The notes under the pieces are model-generated. The model had not been told where the DNA came from and ran no database searches. It saw nothing but the letters and a program-made list of their open reading frames with translations. 28,786 nucleotides of DNA from CAZBYL01 sp964496275. GTDB taxonomy: Bacteria; Synergistota; Synergistia; Synergistales; Synergistaceae. Of the stretch, positions 22,803-28,786 are shown one piece after another. Made by a program: the position numbers and the translations under genes. Where the stretch lies: positions 1-28,786 of the forward strand of contig CAZBYL010000031.1 of NCBI GenBank assembly GCA_964496275.1, in the 5' to 3' direction. Numbering within the stretch: the stretch's first letter is position 1; the number at the start of each line of letters is the position of its first letter.

Positions 22803-24626
22803 GTGAAATCTCCTCTTGATGTGCTGAAAAATGTATTTGGCTATCCTGCCTTTCGCAAAGGGCAGGAAGAGATAATAAAAAATATAATTGATGGGCGCGA
22901 CGCTCTTGCGATAATGCCGACAGGTGCGGGCAAGTCTCTCTGTTACCAGATTCCAGCCATTGTCGGAGGCGGCACTGCCGTTGTAATCTCTCCGCTCATT
23001 TCGCTTATGAAGGATCAGGTGGACGCCCTTCTGCAAAGCGGGGTACGCGCCGCTTCCATTAACAGTTCTATGGATTGGAGCGAGGTCGTTTCAATTTTAG
23101 CCGATGTAAGACGCGGCAATTTGTCACTCCTGTACATCGCCCCCGAAAGGCTTGAAGGAGAGGGTTTCCTGGAGTTCTTCCGCGATATAGAGCCATCTCT
23201 CATAGTTGTAGACGAAGCGCACTGCGTTTCGCAATGGGGACATGACTTTCGCCCGTCATACCTGAATATTGCTCCGGCTGTTGCCTCCCTCGCCAAGCGT
23301 CCCGCCGTCGCCGCCTTTACTGCTACGGCTACGCCGGAGGTTCGCGATGATATAAACAGTAAGCTCGCTCTCTGTGACCCGTTTGTGATAACGACGGGAT
23401 TTGACAGGGAAAATTTATTTTTCCAAGTCGAGCACCCTGCGGATAAAAATGAGTTTATGACGGAATACGTGAAAAAGAATAAGGACTCTTCGGGAATAAT
23501 ATACTGCTCCACTCGCAAGACCGTTGAATCTGTCTGCTCAAAACTTTGCGCAAGCGGTATAAAGGCCGTACGGTACCACGCAGGGCTCACCGACGAAGAG
23601 AGGCGCTGTAATCAAGAATCCTTTATCTATGACAGGTCGGAGGTTATGGTTGCCACAAATGCTTTCGGCATGGGGATAGACAAGTCAAATGTCCGCTATG
23701 TGCTGCACTATAACATGCCGTCGAATATGGACGCATACTATCAGGAGGCGGGGCGTGCAGGCAGAGACGGTCTTCCCGCCGAGTGTGTGCTGCTCTTCGG
23801 AACAAAGGATATAATGACGGCGCGTTTTTTCATCGCTCAAAGCGAAGACAGAGAATCCAAGGAATCCGGGTATAAAAAACTGCACTCTATGGTGGACTAC
23901 TGCAATACGGGAGACTGTTTGCGCTCGTACATTCTGAACTATTTCGGAGAAACGGACGCGCCCGCTCAATGCGCCAACTGCGGAAGCTGCGTGTCTGCGG
24001 CTGAAAGCGAAGATGTCACTACACAGGCGAAGATGATTTTATCCTGCGTATACAGAATGGCTGAAAAAAGTTTCGGAAGAAAGTTCGGGAGCGCCATGCT
24101 TACCGATGTGATAAGAGGATCTTCAAGAGCACAGGTGAAAGCTCTGGGATTTGACGGGATATCCACCTATGGTCTGCTTAAGGAAAAAAGCGCAGATTAT
24201 GTGCGCTCCGTCATAAACTTTCTTGTAGCGCAATCGTACCTTCAAATGGATGAAGGAGAATTCCCGGTGCTCTCTTTTACGGAAAAGACGATGCCCTTTC
24301 TCAAAGGCGACGCGAAGCTTACTATGAGGAAGGTTGAAGAGCGTAAAGAAAAGAAAGAGAAAGTACGCAAACAGCGCCATGAGACGACGCAGAACGAAGA
24401 GCTGTTTGAGATACTGCGCACACTCAGGCGTGAGATATCGAAGGAAGAAAACGTCCCGCCCTATGTCGTATTCTCCGACAAGACACTCTCGGCTATGTGC
24501 GAAATGCTTCCTTGCTGCGAAGAAGATTTTCTGGAGGTTCCGGGCGTCGGCGAAACAAAACTGGAACGCTACGGCGATGCCTTTATAGACGCGATAAAAA
24601 ACTGGCGGGATTTGGACGGGAAATAG
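22803..24626 (+). CDS. recQ: ATP-dependent DNA helicase RecQ
   Basis: This 607-aa 3'-5' DNA helicase acts in recombination repair and replication restart. The order is: helicase motif 0 FGYPAFRKGQEE, Walker A MPTGAGKSLCYQ, DEAHCVSQWGHDFRPSY, motif III FTATAT, motif VI YYQEAGRAGRDG; then the RQC Zn site (CLRSYILNYFGE, CANCGSC), winged helix, and a C-terminal HRDC domain (PPYVVFSDKTL to VPGVGETKLERYG). I choose GTG 22803, with AAAGGGTG upstream, over a TTG at 22785. It is divergent from the Rrf2 operon and monocistronic. Length and domains are complete. Confidence 0.96.
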   Translation: MKSPLDVLKNVFGYPAFRKGQEEIIKNIIDGRDALAIMPTGAGKSLCYQIPAIVGGGTAVVISPLISLMKDQVDALLQSGVRAASINSSMDWSEVVSILADVRRGNLSLLYIAPERLEGEGFLEFFRDIEPSLIVVDEAHCVSQWGHDFRPSYLNIAPAVASLAKRPAVAAFTATATPEVRDDINSKLALCDPFVITTGFDRENLFFQVEHPADKNEFMTEYVKKNKDSSGIIYCSTRKTVESVCSKLCASGIKAVRYHAGLTDEERRCNQESFIYDRSEVMVATNAFGMGIDKSNVRYVLHYNMPSNMDAYYQEAGRAGRDGLPAECVLLFGTKDIMTARFFIAQSEDRESKESGYKKLHSMVDYCNTGDCLRSYILNYFGETDAPAQCANCGSCVSAAESEDVTTQAKMILSCVYRMAEKSFGRKFGSAMLTDVIRGSSRAQVKALGFDGISTYGLLKEKSADYVRSVINFLVAQSYLQMDEGEFPVLSFTEKTMPFLKGDAKLTMRKVEERKEKKEKVRKQRHETTQNEELFEILRTLRREISKEENVPPYVVFSDKTLSAMCEMLPCCEEDFLEVPGVGETKLERYGDAFIDAIKNWRDLDGK

Positions 24627-24693
24627 CCCAGTTTCCTACAGTGCACGGCTCAGGCTCTGAACTAAGTTCTCATGATAAATTCTCTGATACGAA

Positions 24694-24737
24694 AGAAGCG
24701 GAAAACTCAAACGTGAGTATTCCGCTTCTGTTTTTCT
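24694..24737 (+). terminator. Terminator after recQ
   Basis: AGAAGCGGAA (24694-24703) pairs with TTCCGCTTCT (24720-24729), with an inner ACTCA/TGAGT helix, followed by GTTTTTCT. It lies 68 bases after the recQ stop and touches the stop codon of the convergent gene at 24736. Confidence 0.88.
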
Positions 24738-25377
24738 AAGGCTTCTTTTTTTTTGATTCCAATGACTGTATCTCTTCCATTGTAGACTGTTTATAATTCT
24801 GCGGCTTTGCAAAAAGTGAGGGGTTCTGCGGTCCCAGTTTGAGTTTTGTGAACTCGGATGTGGATTCTCCCTGTACGGATGCTGTCTTAATCGGGAAAGG
24901 GAATCCGCTTCTGTACCATTCGTAATACTCAAAACGGCGGGCCTCAGCCTCTTTTGCGTTTTTATCCTTTGCTTTGAGCGCCGGCAGCTTTATCGACACC
25001 AAGAATTTTTTGAGCCTATAACTGTCGACTTCCTCATACGCTATGAACTTGCGGGTCATATCTCCAAAAGCGCCTTCTTCCGCTTCAGGAGGGTCCGCGG
25101 GCTGTGAGTCGGGGCATTCCTCTTCAACGTACTTCTTATAATCGGGGAAAATTATCCATGCGACTTTTTTATCGTAGCGCGTAATTATTATCTCGCGTCC
25201 GTTCTTTATCTCGTAGCGGCTCATGCCGTGCGCAACATAAATTTTGTTGGTCTCTGTTTTCCCCGAGTCGTTCTCGACAACCGATGCGCTGAACTCGGTC
25301 AGCTTTTCTTCCGCGTAAGCAGCATGGGAGAAAAAGAGGGAGAGAACAAGGGCGGACACTGCCAAAAATCGTCTCAT
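24736..25377 (-). CDS. Secreted protein, LolA/DUF4412-like
   Basis: This 213-aa protein has a clear signal peptide (MRRFLAVSALVLSLFFSHAAYAEE, cleavage after AYA) and no lipobox. The mature part has strand-rich repeats such as ASVVENDSGKTETNKIYVAHGMSRYEIKNGREIIITRYDKKVAWIIFPDYKKY, which resembles periplasmic DUF4412/LolA-like beta proteins, and ends in a basic tail (ESKKKKP). I do not recognise a specific function. ATG 25377 is eight bases from AAAGGA. It is monocistronic and convergent with recQ. Confidence 0.8.
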   Translation of the reverse strand: MRRFLAVSALVLSLFFSHAAYAEEKLTEFSASVVENDSGKTETNKIYVAHGMSRYEIKNGREIIITRYDKKVAWIIFPDYKKYVEEECPDSQPADPPEAEEGAFGDMTRKFIAYEEVDSYRLKKFLVSIKLPALKAKDKNAKEAEARRFEYYEWYRSGFPFPIKTASVQGESTSEFTKLKLGPQNPSLFAKPQNYKQSTMEEIQSLESKKKKP

Positions 25378-25523
25378 CGAATCATCCTTTCTCAAACGTG
25401 TTTTCAATTATACACTAAAGCCCCACACCGATGGCTTCGCCAAATACCTAAGGCAGTCTAAGTGATTTTTAGGCTTTGCTTTATGTCTTTCTATGTGCAA
25501 AAATGCAAAAAATCTTTCTTAAA

Positions 25524-25553
25524 TTGCCTTATATTTGCCGGTGAATTTATAGT
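25524..25553 (+). promoter_or_regulatory. Promoter in front of the truncated SDR gene
   Basis: TTGCCT (25524-25529) and TATAGT (25548-25553, 5 of 6) are 18 bases apart on the plus strand, about 65 bases before the ribosome-binding site AAAGGAG of the SDR fragment. Confidence 0.5.
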
Positions 25554-25619
25554 ACACTATCAATACTTGGTAAAAATATCTTACCGTTATTACATATATC
25601 AATTAAAGGAGCGATGTTT

Positions 25620-25772
25620 ATGTTAGCCGAAAAGCTTATAGACCTTAGGGGTAAAGTTGCGGTTATAACAGGCGGAGCAGGCGGAATAGGGCGCGGGTCT
25701 GCGGAAATGCTGGCAAGTGCGGGAGCCGATATAGCTCTTTTGGACATAAAAGAAGGTTTAGCCGCAGGCTAA
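25620..25772 (+). pseudogene. Truncated short-chain dehydrogenase (SDR) N-terminus
   Basis: This 50-codon frame has a good ribosome-binding site (AAAGGAG, eight bases before ATG 25620). It starts LRGKVAVITGGAGGIGRGSAEMLASAGADIALLDI, the first beta-alpha-beta of an NAD(P)-binding SDR with TGGAGGIG. About 43 residues in, homology stops and the frame runs into a terminator hairpin that supplies the stop codon. A full SDR has about 250 residues including the YxxxK catalytic pair, all missing. The simplest reading is a deletion joining the SDR 5' end to the 3' end of the met operon. Confidence 0.85.
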
Positions 25773-25780
25773 ACCTTCTT
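25750..25780 (-). terminator. Terminator of the metNIQ operon
   Basis: A perfect 14-bp stem (25750-25763 with 25767-25780) with a 3-base loop lies 30 bases after the metQ stop. T-rich sequence follows on both strands (TTCTTTTATG in the stem end and beyond on the minus strand, TTTGTCTT on the plus), so it can also end the short SDR-fragment transcript. Confidence 0.88.
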
Positions 25781-25809
25781 TGTCTTGATATACAGTTTGT
25801 TTGTGATGC

Positions 25810-26589
25810 TTAGAACGCGGGGACGATTCCCTTGGGTACGAGAACCTTATTTATGTACTCCTTGACTTCCTTTGAGTTTGCGGCCTTTACGAGAGCTTTT
25901 ATCTCAGGCTTGTTTTTATCTTCATCGCGGACCGCTACCACGTTTGCGTATGGGGAATCCTTGCCTTCAATCACTATGGCGTCTTTTGCGGGGATAAGTT
26001 TCGCTTCAACAGCAAAGTTCGTGTTGATAACGGCTGCGTCTACATCCTGCAATGTGCGGGGAAGCTGTGCCGCATCAAGTTCGTGGATTTTGATGTTCTT
26101 GGGGTTTGATGTGATGTCCTTCGCGGTAACAAGTTCTCCCGCCTTTACCTTGACGAGTCCGGCTTTTTCGAGAAGGCGGAGAGCTCTTGCGCAGTTTGTC
26201 GCATCATTGGGGATTGCGACCTGCGCTCCCTTTTTGAGCTCGCTGACCTTCTTTATCTTCTGTGAGTAGAGTCCCAGAGGCTCAATGTGGACTTTTGCCA
26301 CCCATGTAAGTTTGAACCCTTTTTCTTTGCATGTGTTCTCAAGATAGGGAACGTGCTGGAAGAAGTTTGCGTTGAGACTCTTTTCCGCGAGAGCCGTGTT
26401 GGGTGTGACGTAGTCCGTAAATTCTTTGATTACGAGGTCATATCCCTGTTTTGCAAGGAGGTCTTTTACGACAACCATAATATCCTTGTGCGGGAACGGT
26501 GTAACTCCGACAGTGATTGTCTTGTTGGCGGCGAATGCCGATGTGGCGACAGTGAGCGCGAGAAGTATTGCAAGCAGAACTTTTTTCAT
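25810..26589 (-). CDS. metQ: Methionine-binding protein MetQ of the ABC importer
   Basis: This 259-aa NlpA/MetQ family protein has a signal peptide MKKVLLAILLALTVATSAFAANK without a lipobox Cys, so a soluble or uncleaved-anchor form rather than the usual lipoprotein. Family segments include TITVGVTPFPHKDI, VKIKEFTDYV-like IKEFTDYVTPNTAL, ANFFQHVPYL, AIPNDATNCARALRLLE and AVINTNFAVEA. It binds Met outside the membrane and delivers it to MetI. It is last in the operon, 125 bases after metI, with its own GGGAGATAAGG ribosome-binding region and a small GGGGC/GCCTC hairpin upstream. Confidence 0.95.
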   Translation of the reverse strand: MKKVLLAILLALTVATSAFAANKTITVGVTPFPHKDIMVVVKDLLAKQGYDLVIKEFTDYVTPNTALAEKSLNANFFQHVPYLENTCKEKGFKLTWVAKVHIEPLGLYSQKIKKVSELKKGAQVAIPNDATNCARALRLLEKAGLVKVKAGELVTAKDITSNPKNIKIHELDAAQLPRTLQDVDAAVINTNFAVEAKLIPAKDAIVIEGKDSPYANVVAVRDEDKNKPEIKALVKAANSKEVKEYINKVLVPKGIVPAF

Positions 26590-26714
26590 TTTTCCTTATC
26601 TCCCTTTTTAAAATTGAGGCGAAGCCCCTGTTTTTTTAATTCCCTTTGAAGAAACATTGACACACATACCGCAAATATCGTTAATAGACCCCACCTCCTC
26701 AAATATTATTTAAT

Positions 26715-27350
26715 TTATCTTATTTTTTCATACACGATATTGCCCACGGTCTGTATCACCTGAACTATCGCAATGAGAATTGCAACGGAATACACCATTA
26801 CGTCTGTCTGGAAGCGGTTGTATCCATACTTTATGGCGAGGTCTCCGAGTCCGCCTCCGCCTACGACTCCCGCCATTGCCGAATATCCGAGCAGATTTAT
26901 AGCTACGACAGCCCAATTCAGAACTATAGAGGGCATAGCCTCCTTTATCATTACTCCGAACACGATCTGCCTTTCGCTTGCACCAAAGGAACGGGCCGCT
27001 TCTATAACGCCGGGGTCAACCTCAAGCAAACTGCCTTCCATTATTCTTGCCACAAACGGAGTTGCGGCTATAGTAAGCGGAACTATCGATGCTGTGCAGC
27101 CTATGGAAGTTCCGGCAATCAGCCTTGTGAGTGGAATTATGGCTATCATCAGAATGATAAACGGAAACGAGCGAAGAAGGTTTACCGTAATATCCAAAAA
27201 CGTGTAAACCGCTTTATTGGGACGCAGCCCCTTTGAACCCGTCAATATCATTACGATTGCTATTCCGAAACCGAAAATTCCGGAAAAGAAGGTGGAGAGA
27301 GCCACCATATAAAGAGTCTCCCAAAGTGCGGCAATAAGTTCATTCGCCAT
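26715..27350 (-). CDS. metI: Methionine ABC transporter permease MetI
   Basis: This 211-aa membrane permease has about five helices. It starts MANELIAALWETLYMVALSTFFSGIFGF and has the EAA-type cytoplasmic loop VIEAARSFGASERQIVFGVMIKEAMP that docks on MetN. The start overlaps the metN stop by 11 bases, so translation is coupled. A dimer forms the channel for Met import. Standard length for the family. Confidence 0.96.
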   Translation of the reverse strand: MANELIAALWETLYMVALSTFFSGIFGFGIAIVMILTGSKGLRPNKAVYTFLDITVNLLRSFPFIILMIAIIPLTRLIAGTSIGCTASIVPLTIAATPFVARIMEGSLLEVDPGVIEAARSFGASERQIVFGVMIKEAMPSIVLNWAVVAINLLGYSAMAGVVGGGGLGDLAIKYGYNRFQTDVMVYSVAILIAIVQVIQTVGNIVYEKIR

Positions 27351-28308
27351 CTTCCATTACCTCCCAAGCCATACCTTTTTTACCGAGCCATTCAACGACT
27401 CTGTCCAATTCCTTTGTCTCTATATTTATAATAAGAAAGCCCATGACCGTTTCCCTGTAACGCTCTATGCGTCCGCCGACAACGGAGAAATCGACGGCAA
27501 GCTCTCTTGCCATGTTCGTTATTATTGACTCATTTGCTATCTCACGCGGGAACATAAGCCTTATGTTTGTGCCGGATGGGATTACGGCATAATCGTCACG
27601 TATCAGCTTTCTCAGTTCCGGACCGGGAGCCAGGAAGAGTCTGTCCGTATCGCCTGATGCTACGATCTCCCCCTTATCCAAAATTATTACCTTGTTGCAA
27701 ATCATCTTCACGACTTCCATCTGGTGGGTTACAACTATGATTGTGACTCCGAGTTTTTTGTTTATATCCATCAGCAGCTCGAGAATGGAAATCGTGGTCT
27801 TGGGGTCGAGCGCGGAAGTCGCTTCGTCGCACAGGAGAAGTCTCGGTTTCATAGCGAGAGCCCGGGCTATGCCGATTCTCTGTTTCTGCCCTCCGCTTAA
27901 ATTTCTGACCTTCTCAAACTTTTTTTCCGTAAGACCCACAAGCTCAAGCAGCTCTTCCACGCGGGACGCGGCCTCTTTCTTGGGCACTCCCCAAACTTCA
28001 AGCGGGAACATAACATTTTCATAAACATTCTTTCTGTTCATGAGGTTGAAATTTTGGAAAATCATCCCCATATCCTTGCGCAGCCCTTTTAACTCTTCCG
28101 TTGAAAGCTCGGCAACCTCATGCCCCATAACCTTAACAGAGCCTTCCGAATAATCCTCAAGTCCGTTAAGACAACGAAGCAGAGTGGACTTACCGGCGCC
28201 TGAATGTCCGACAATACCAAATACATCTCCCTGTTCAACATTCATGGAAATATTGCGCAGTACCTGCAAATTGCCGTAATATTTCCCCAACCCTTCAATC
28301 TGAATCAT
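27340..28308 (-). CDS. metN: Methionine ABC transporter ATP-binding protein MetN
   Basis: This 322-aa ABC ATPase has Walker A GHSGAGKST (34-42), the Q-loop, signature LSGGQKQR, Walker B LLLCDEATSALDP and the switch His in VVTHQME. The C-terminal 90 residues are the NIL/ACT-like domain that in E. coli MetN binds Met and trans-inhibits the transporter; here it includes LVFS-like FSVVGGRIERYRETVMGFLIINIE. It is first structural gene of metN-metI-metQ, 44 bases after an attenuator-type terminator. The start ATG has GAGAGG about ten bases upstream. Confidence 0.96.
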   Translation of the reverse strand: MIQIEGLGKYYGNLQVLRNISMNVEQGDVFGIVGHSGAGKSTLLRCLNGLEDYSEGSVKVMGHEVAELSTEELKGLRKDMGMIFQNFNLMNRKNVYENVMFPLEVWGVPKKEAASRVEELLELVGLTEKKFEKVRNLSGGQKQRIGIARALAMKPRLLLCDEATSALDPKTTISILELLMDINKKLGVTIIVVTHQMEVVKMICNKVIILDKGEIVASGDTDRLFLAPGPELRKLIRDDYAVIPSGTNIRLMFPREIANESIITNMARELAVDFSVVGGRIERYRETVMGFLIINIETKELDRVVEWLGKKGMAWEVMEDGE

Positions 28309-28351
28309 TACGCACTTTCCTCTCTTGTAAAACCTGAAATTCTCAAAGCAT

Positions 28352-28384
28352 AAAAAAAGAGGTCAAGCCAAATGGCTCGACCCC
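28352..28384 (-). terminator. Attenuator terminator upstream of metN
   Basis: GGTCGAGCC (28382-28374) pairs with GGCTTGACC (28369-28361) around a 4-base loop, one wobble, followed by TCTTTTTTT on the minus strand. It lies between the leader peptide and metN, so it can stop transcription before the transporter genes. The left arm can instead pair upstream with 28437-28427. Confidence 0.88.
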
Positions 28385-28407
28385 GTGATTTCGTGCAAAC
28401 GACGCTT

Positions 28408-28497
28408 CTAGGCGTCCGCCAAATCAGGAGAGGAGCCTTCGGTGTACATGCACATCATCATGTTATTGGTGCTGAATAAATTAAGTGACTGAATCAT
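28408..28497 (-). CDS. Methionine-rich leader peptide of the metNIQ operon
   Basis: This 29-codon frame starts at ATG 28497, eight bases after GGAGG, and reads MIQSLNLFSTNN, then MMMCM, then YTEGSSPDLADA before a TAG stop. Four of five successive codons (28461-28447) are ATG, with a Cys codon among them. It lies right after a consensus promoter and before a terminator. The layout is that of amino-acid attenuation leaders such as his or trp, here for methionine. Its role is in being translated, not in the peptide product. No SAM riboswitch or S-box pattern is visible in the leader. Confidence 0.8.
   Translation of the reverse strand: MIQSLNLFSTNNMMMCMYTEGSSPDLADA
28427..28437 (-). promoter_or_regulatory. 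Candidate antiterminator arm in the met leader
   Basis: GGCTCCTCTCC in the leader peptide coding region can pair with GGGGTCGAGCC (28384-28374), the left arm of the terminator, in 9 of 11 positions. It starts ten bases after the last Met codon: a ribosome stalled on the first Met codons would leave it free; one that reaches the stop codon would cover it. Confidence 0.55.
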
Positions 28498-28530
28498 ATG
28501 CGGTTCCTCCTTCCCCGAAATGTGGGTGAA

Positions 28531-28559
28531 ATTATAAGTAATTTTACTAAAAATGTCAA
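28531..28559 (-). promoter_or_regulatory. Consensus sigma70-type promoter of the met operon
   Basis: Perfect TTGACA (28559-28554) and TATAAT (28536-28531) with a 17-base spacer on the minus strand. Transcription would start about 28524, leaving roughly 27 bases before the leader peptide ATG. Such a strong unregulated-looking promoter fits control by attenuation rather than by a repressor. Confidence 0.9.
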
Positions 28560-28655
28560 CCCCGATGCCGTTAATTGCAAAACTGATGTTAATTGAAAAA
28601 CTAAATCCGGCGCCAATCTCAGGGAGAGTAAGCAAAGCCGCTGCAGCCCGCACAG

Positions 28656-28735
28656 GGCATAGCGGGCAGACGGAAAAGGGGCAAAATCAGAGGCTGAATC
28701 GGGATTTAGCCTTTCTATCGTCTCCCCGCTATGCC
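28656..28735. other. Long imperfect hairpin
   Basis: GGCATAGCGGG (28656-28666) pairs with CCCGCTATGCC (28725-28735), and after one mismatch AGACG pairs with CGTCT (28719-28723). An inner GGCTGAATC/GATTTAGCC helix (28692-28710) sits within. It could be a structured RNA, a small palindromic mobile element or a protein-binding dyad. No gene overlaps it. Confidence 0.6.
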
Positions 28736-28736
28736 T

Positions 28737-28761
28737 TGATCTGCACCCTTAAAAGTGGACA
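28737..28761 (+). mobile_element. Possible terminal inverted repeat of an IS3-family element
   Basis: The sequence TGATCTGCACCC, then TTAAAAGTGGACA, has the TG end, the CTGCACCC block and the AAAAGTxGGACA block of IS150/IS3-type ends. The element would extend rightward beyond the window, so no transposase can be seen. Recognition is from memory of the family pattern only. Confidence 0.4.
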
Positions 28762-28786
28762 TATAAAATAACAGATTTTCACTGTT

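Noticed and set aside
26590..26714. Short frame between metI and metQ following GAGGAGGTGGGG
   Set aside because: The strong ribosome-binding site has no start codon at correct spacing (only a GTG overlapping it and a far ATG giving 19 residues). It is more likely part of the metQ leader.
28300..28530. SAM riboswitch upstream of metNIQ
   Set aside because: I looked for S-box or SAM-II type conserved cores and saw none; the leader is instead explained by the Met-rich peptide and alternative hairpins.

Overview
The window looks like chromosome from a strictly anaerobic, amino-acid-using bacterium. I infer Synergistota, or less likely a clostridial relative. The basis is a glycyl radical enzyme, an Mrp-NifX fusion beside a DUF134 regulator, a selenocysteine-type UGA, an Rrf2-NifS-NifU operon and a MetNIQ methionine transporter. 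No rRNA or tRNA is present to settle this. The cas region (about 3.6-12 kb) is visibly more AT-rich than its flanks, which suggests transfer.

Layout. Positions 3-1097 (+) hold the C-terminal part of a glycyl radical dehydratase and its terminator. Positions 1414-3628 are a type I-C CRISPR array (33 near-identical repeats plus one degenerate terminal repeat), its leader, and a complete minus-strand cas operon in the unusual order cas5-cas8c(cas11c)-cas7-cas3-cas4-cas1-cas2. Just upstream of cas5 sits an orphan half-repeat carrying the crRNA handle. The sequence right after that handle matches the cas5 5' region, with mismatches at positions 12 and 18. This is what a CreR-type autoregulatory mini-crRNA would look like. 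Next come a solitary hicB flanked by decayed type I-E repeats, and a small I-E array without cas genes, interrupted by 347 nt of a phage-type gene fragment.

Positions 13.6-16.8 kb (minus) hold a GNAT acetyltransferase translationally coupled to an ArsC/Spx-like protein whose catalytic Cys codon is UGA with a SECIS-like hairpin, an Mrp-NifX fusion coupled to a DUF134 regulator under a doubly palindromic operator, and a two-domain Mop (molybdate-binding) protein. A plus-strand amidohydrolase follows. Positions 17.8-22.7 kb (minus) form an operon: Rrf2 regulator, NifS, NifU, MOSC protein, Zn/Cd-type P1B ATPase. RecQ is divergent from it. After RecQ come a secreted protein, a truncated SDR gene that runs into a terminator, and metN-metI-metQ on the minus strand.

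The met operon is preceded by a consensus promoter, a 29-codon leader peptide with four Met codons in five, and an intrinsic terminator. This reads as a methionine-sensing attenuator. The window ends with a long hairpin and what may be the terminal inverted repeat of an IS3-family element.
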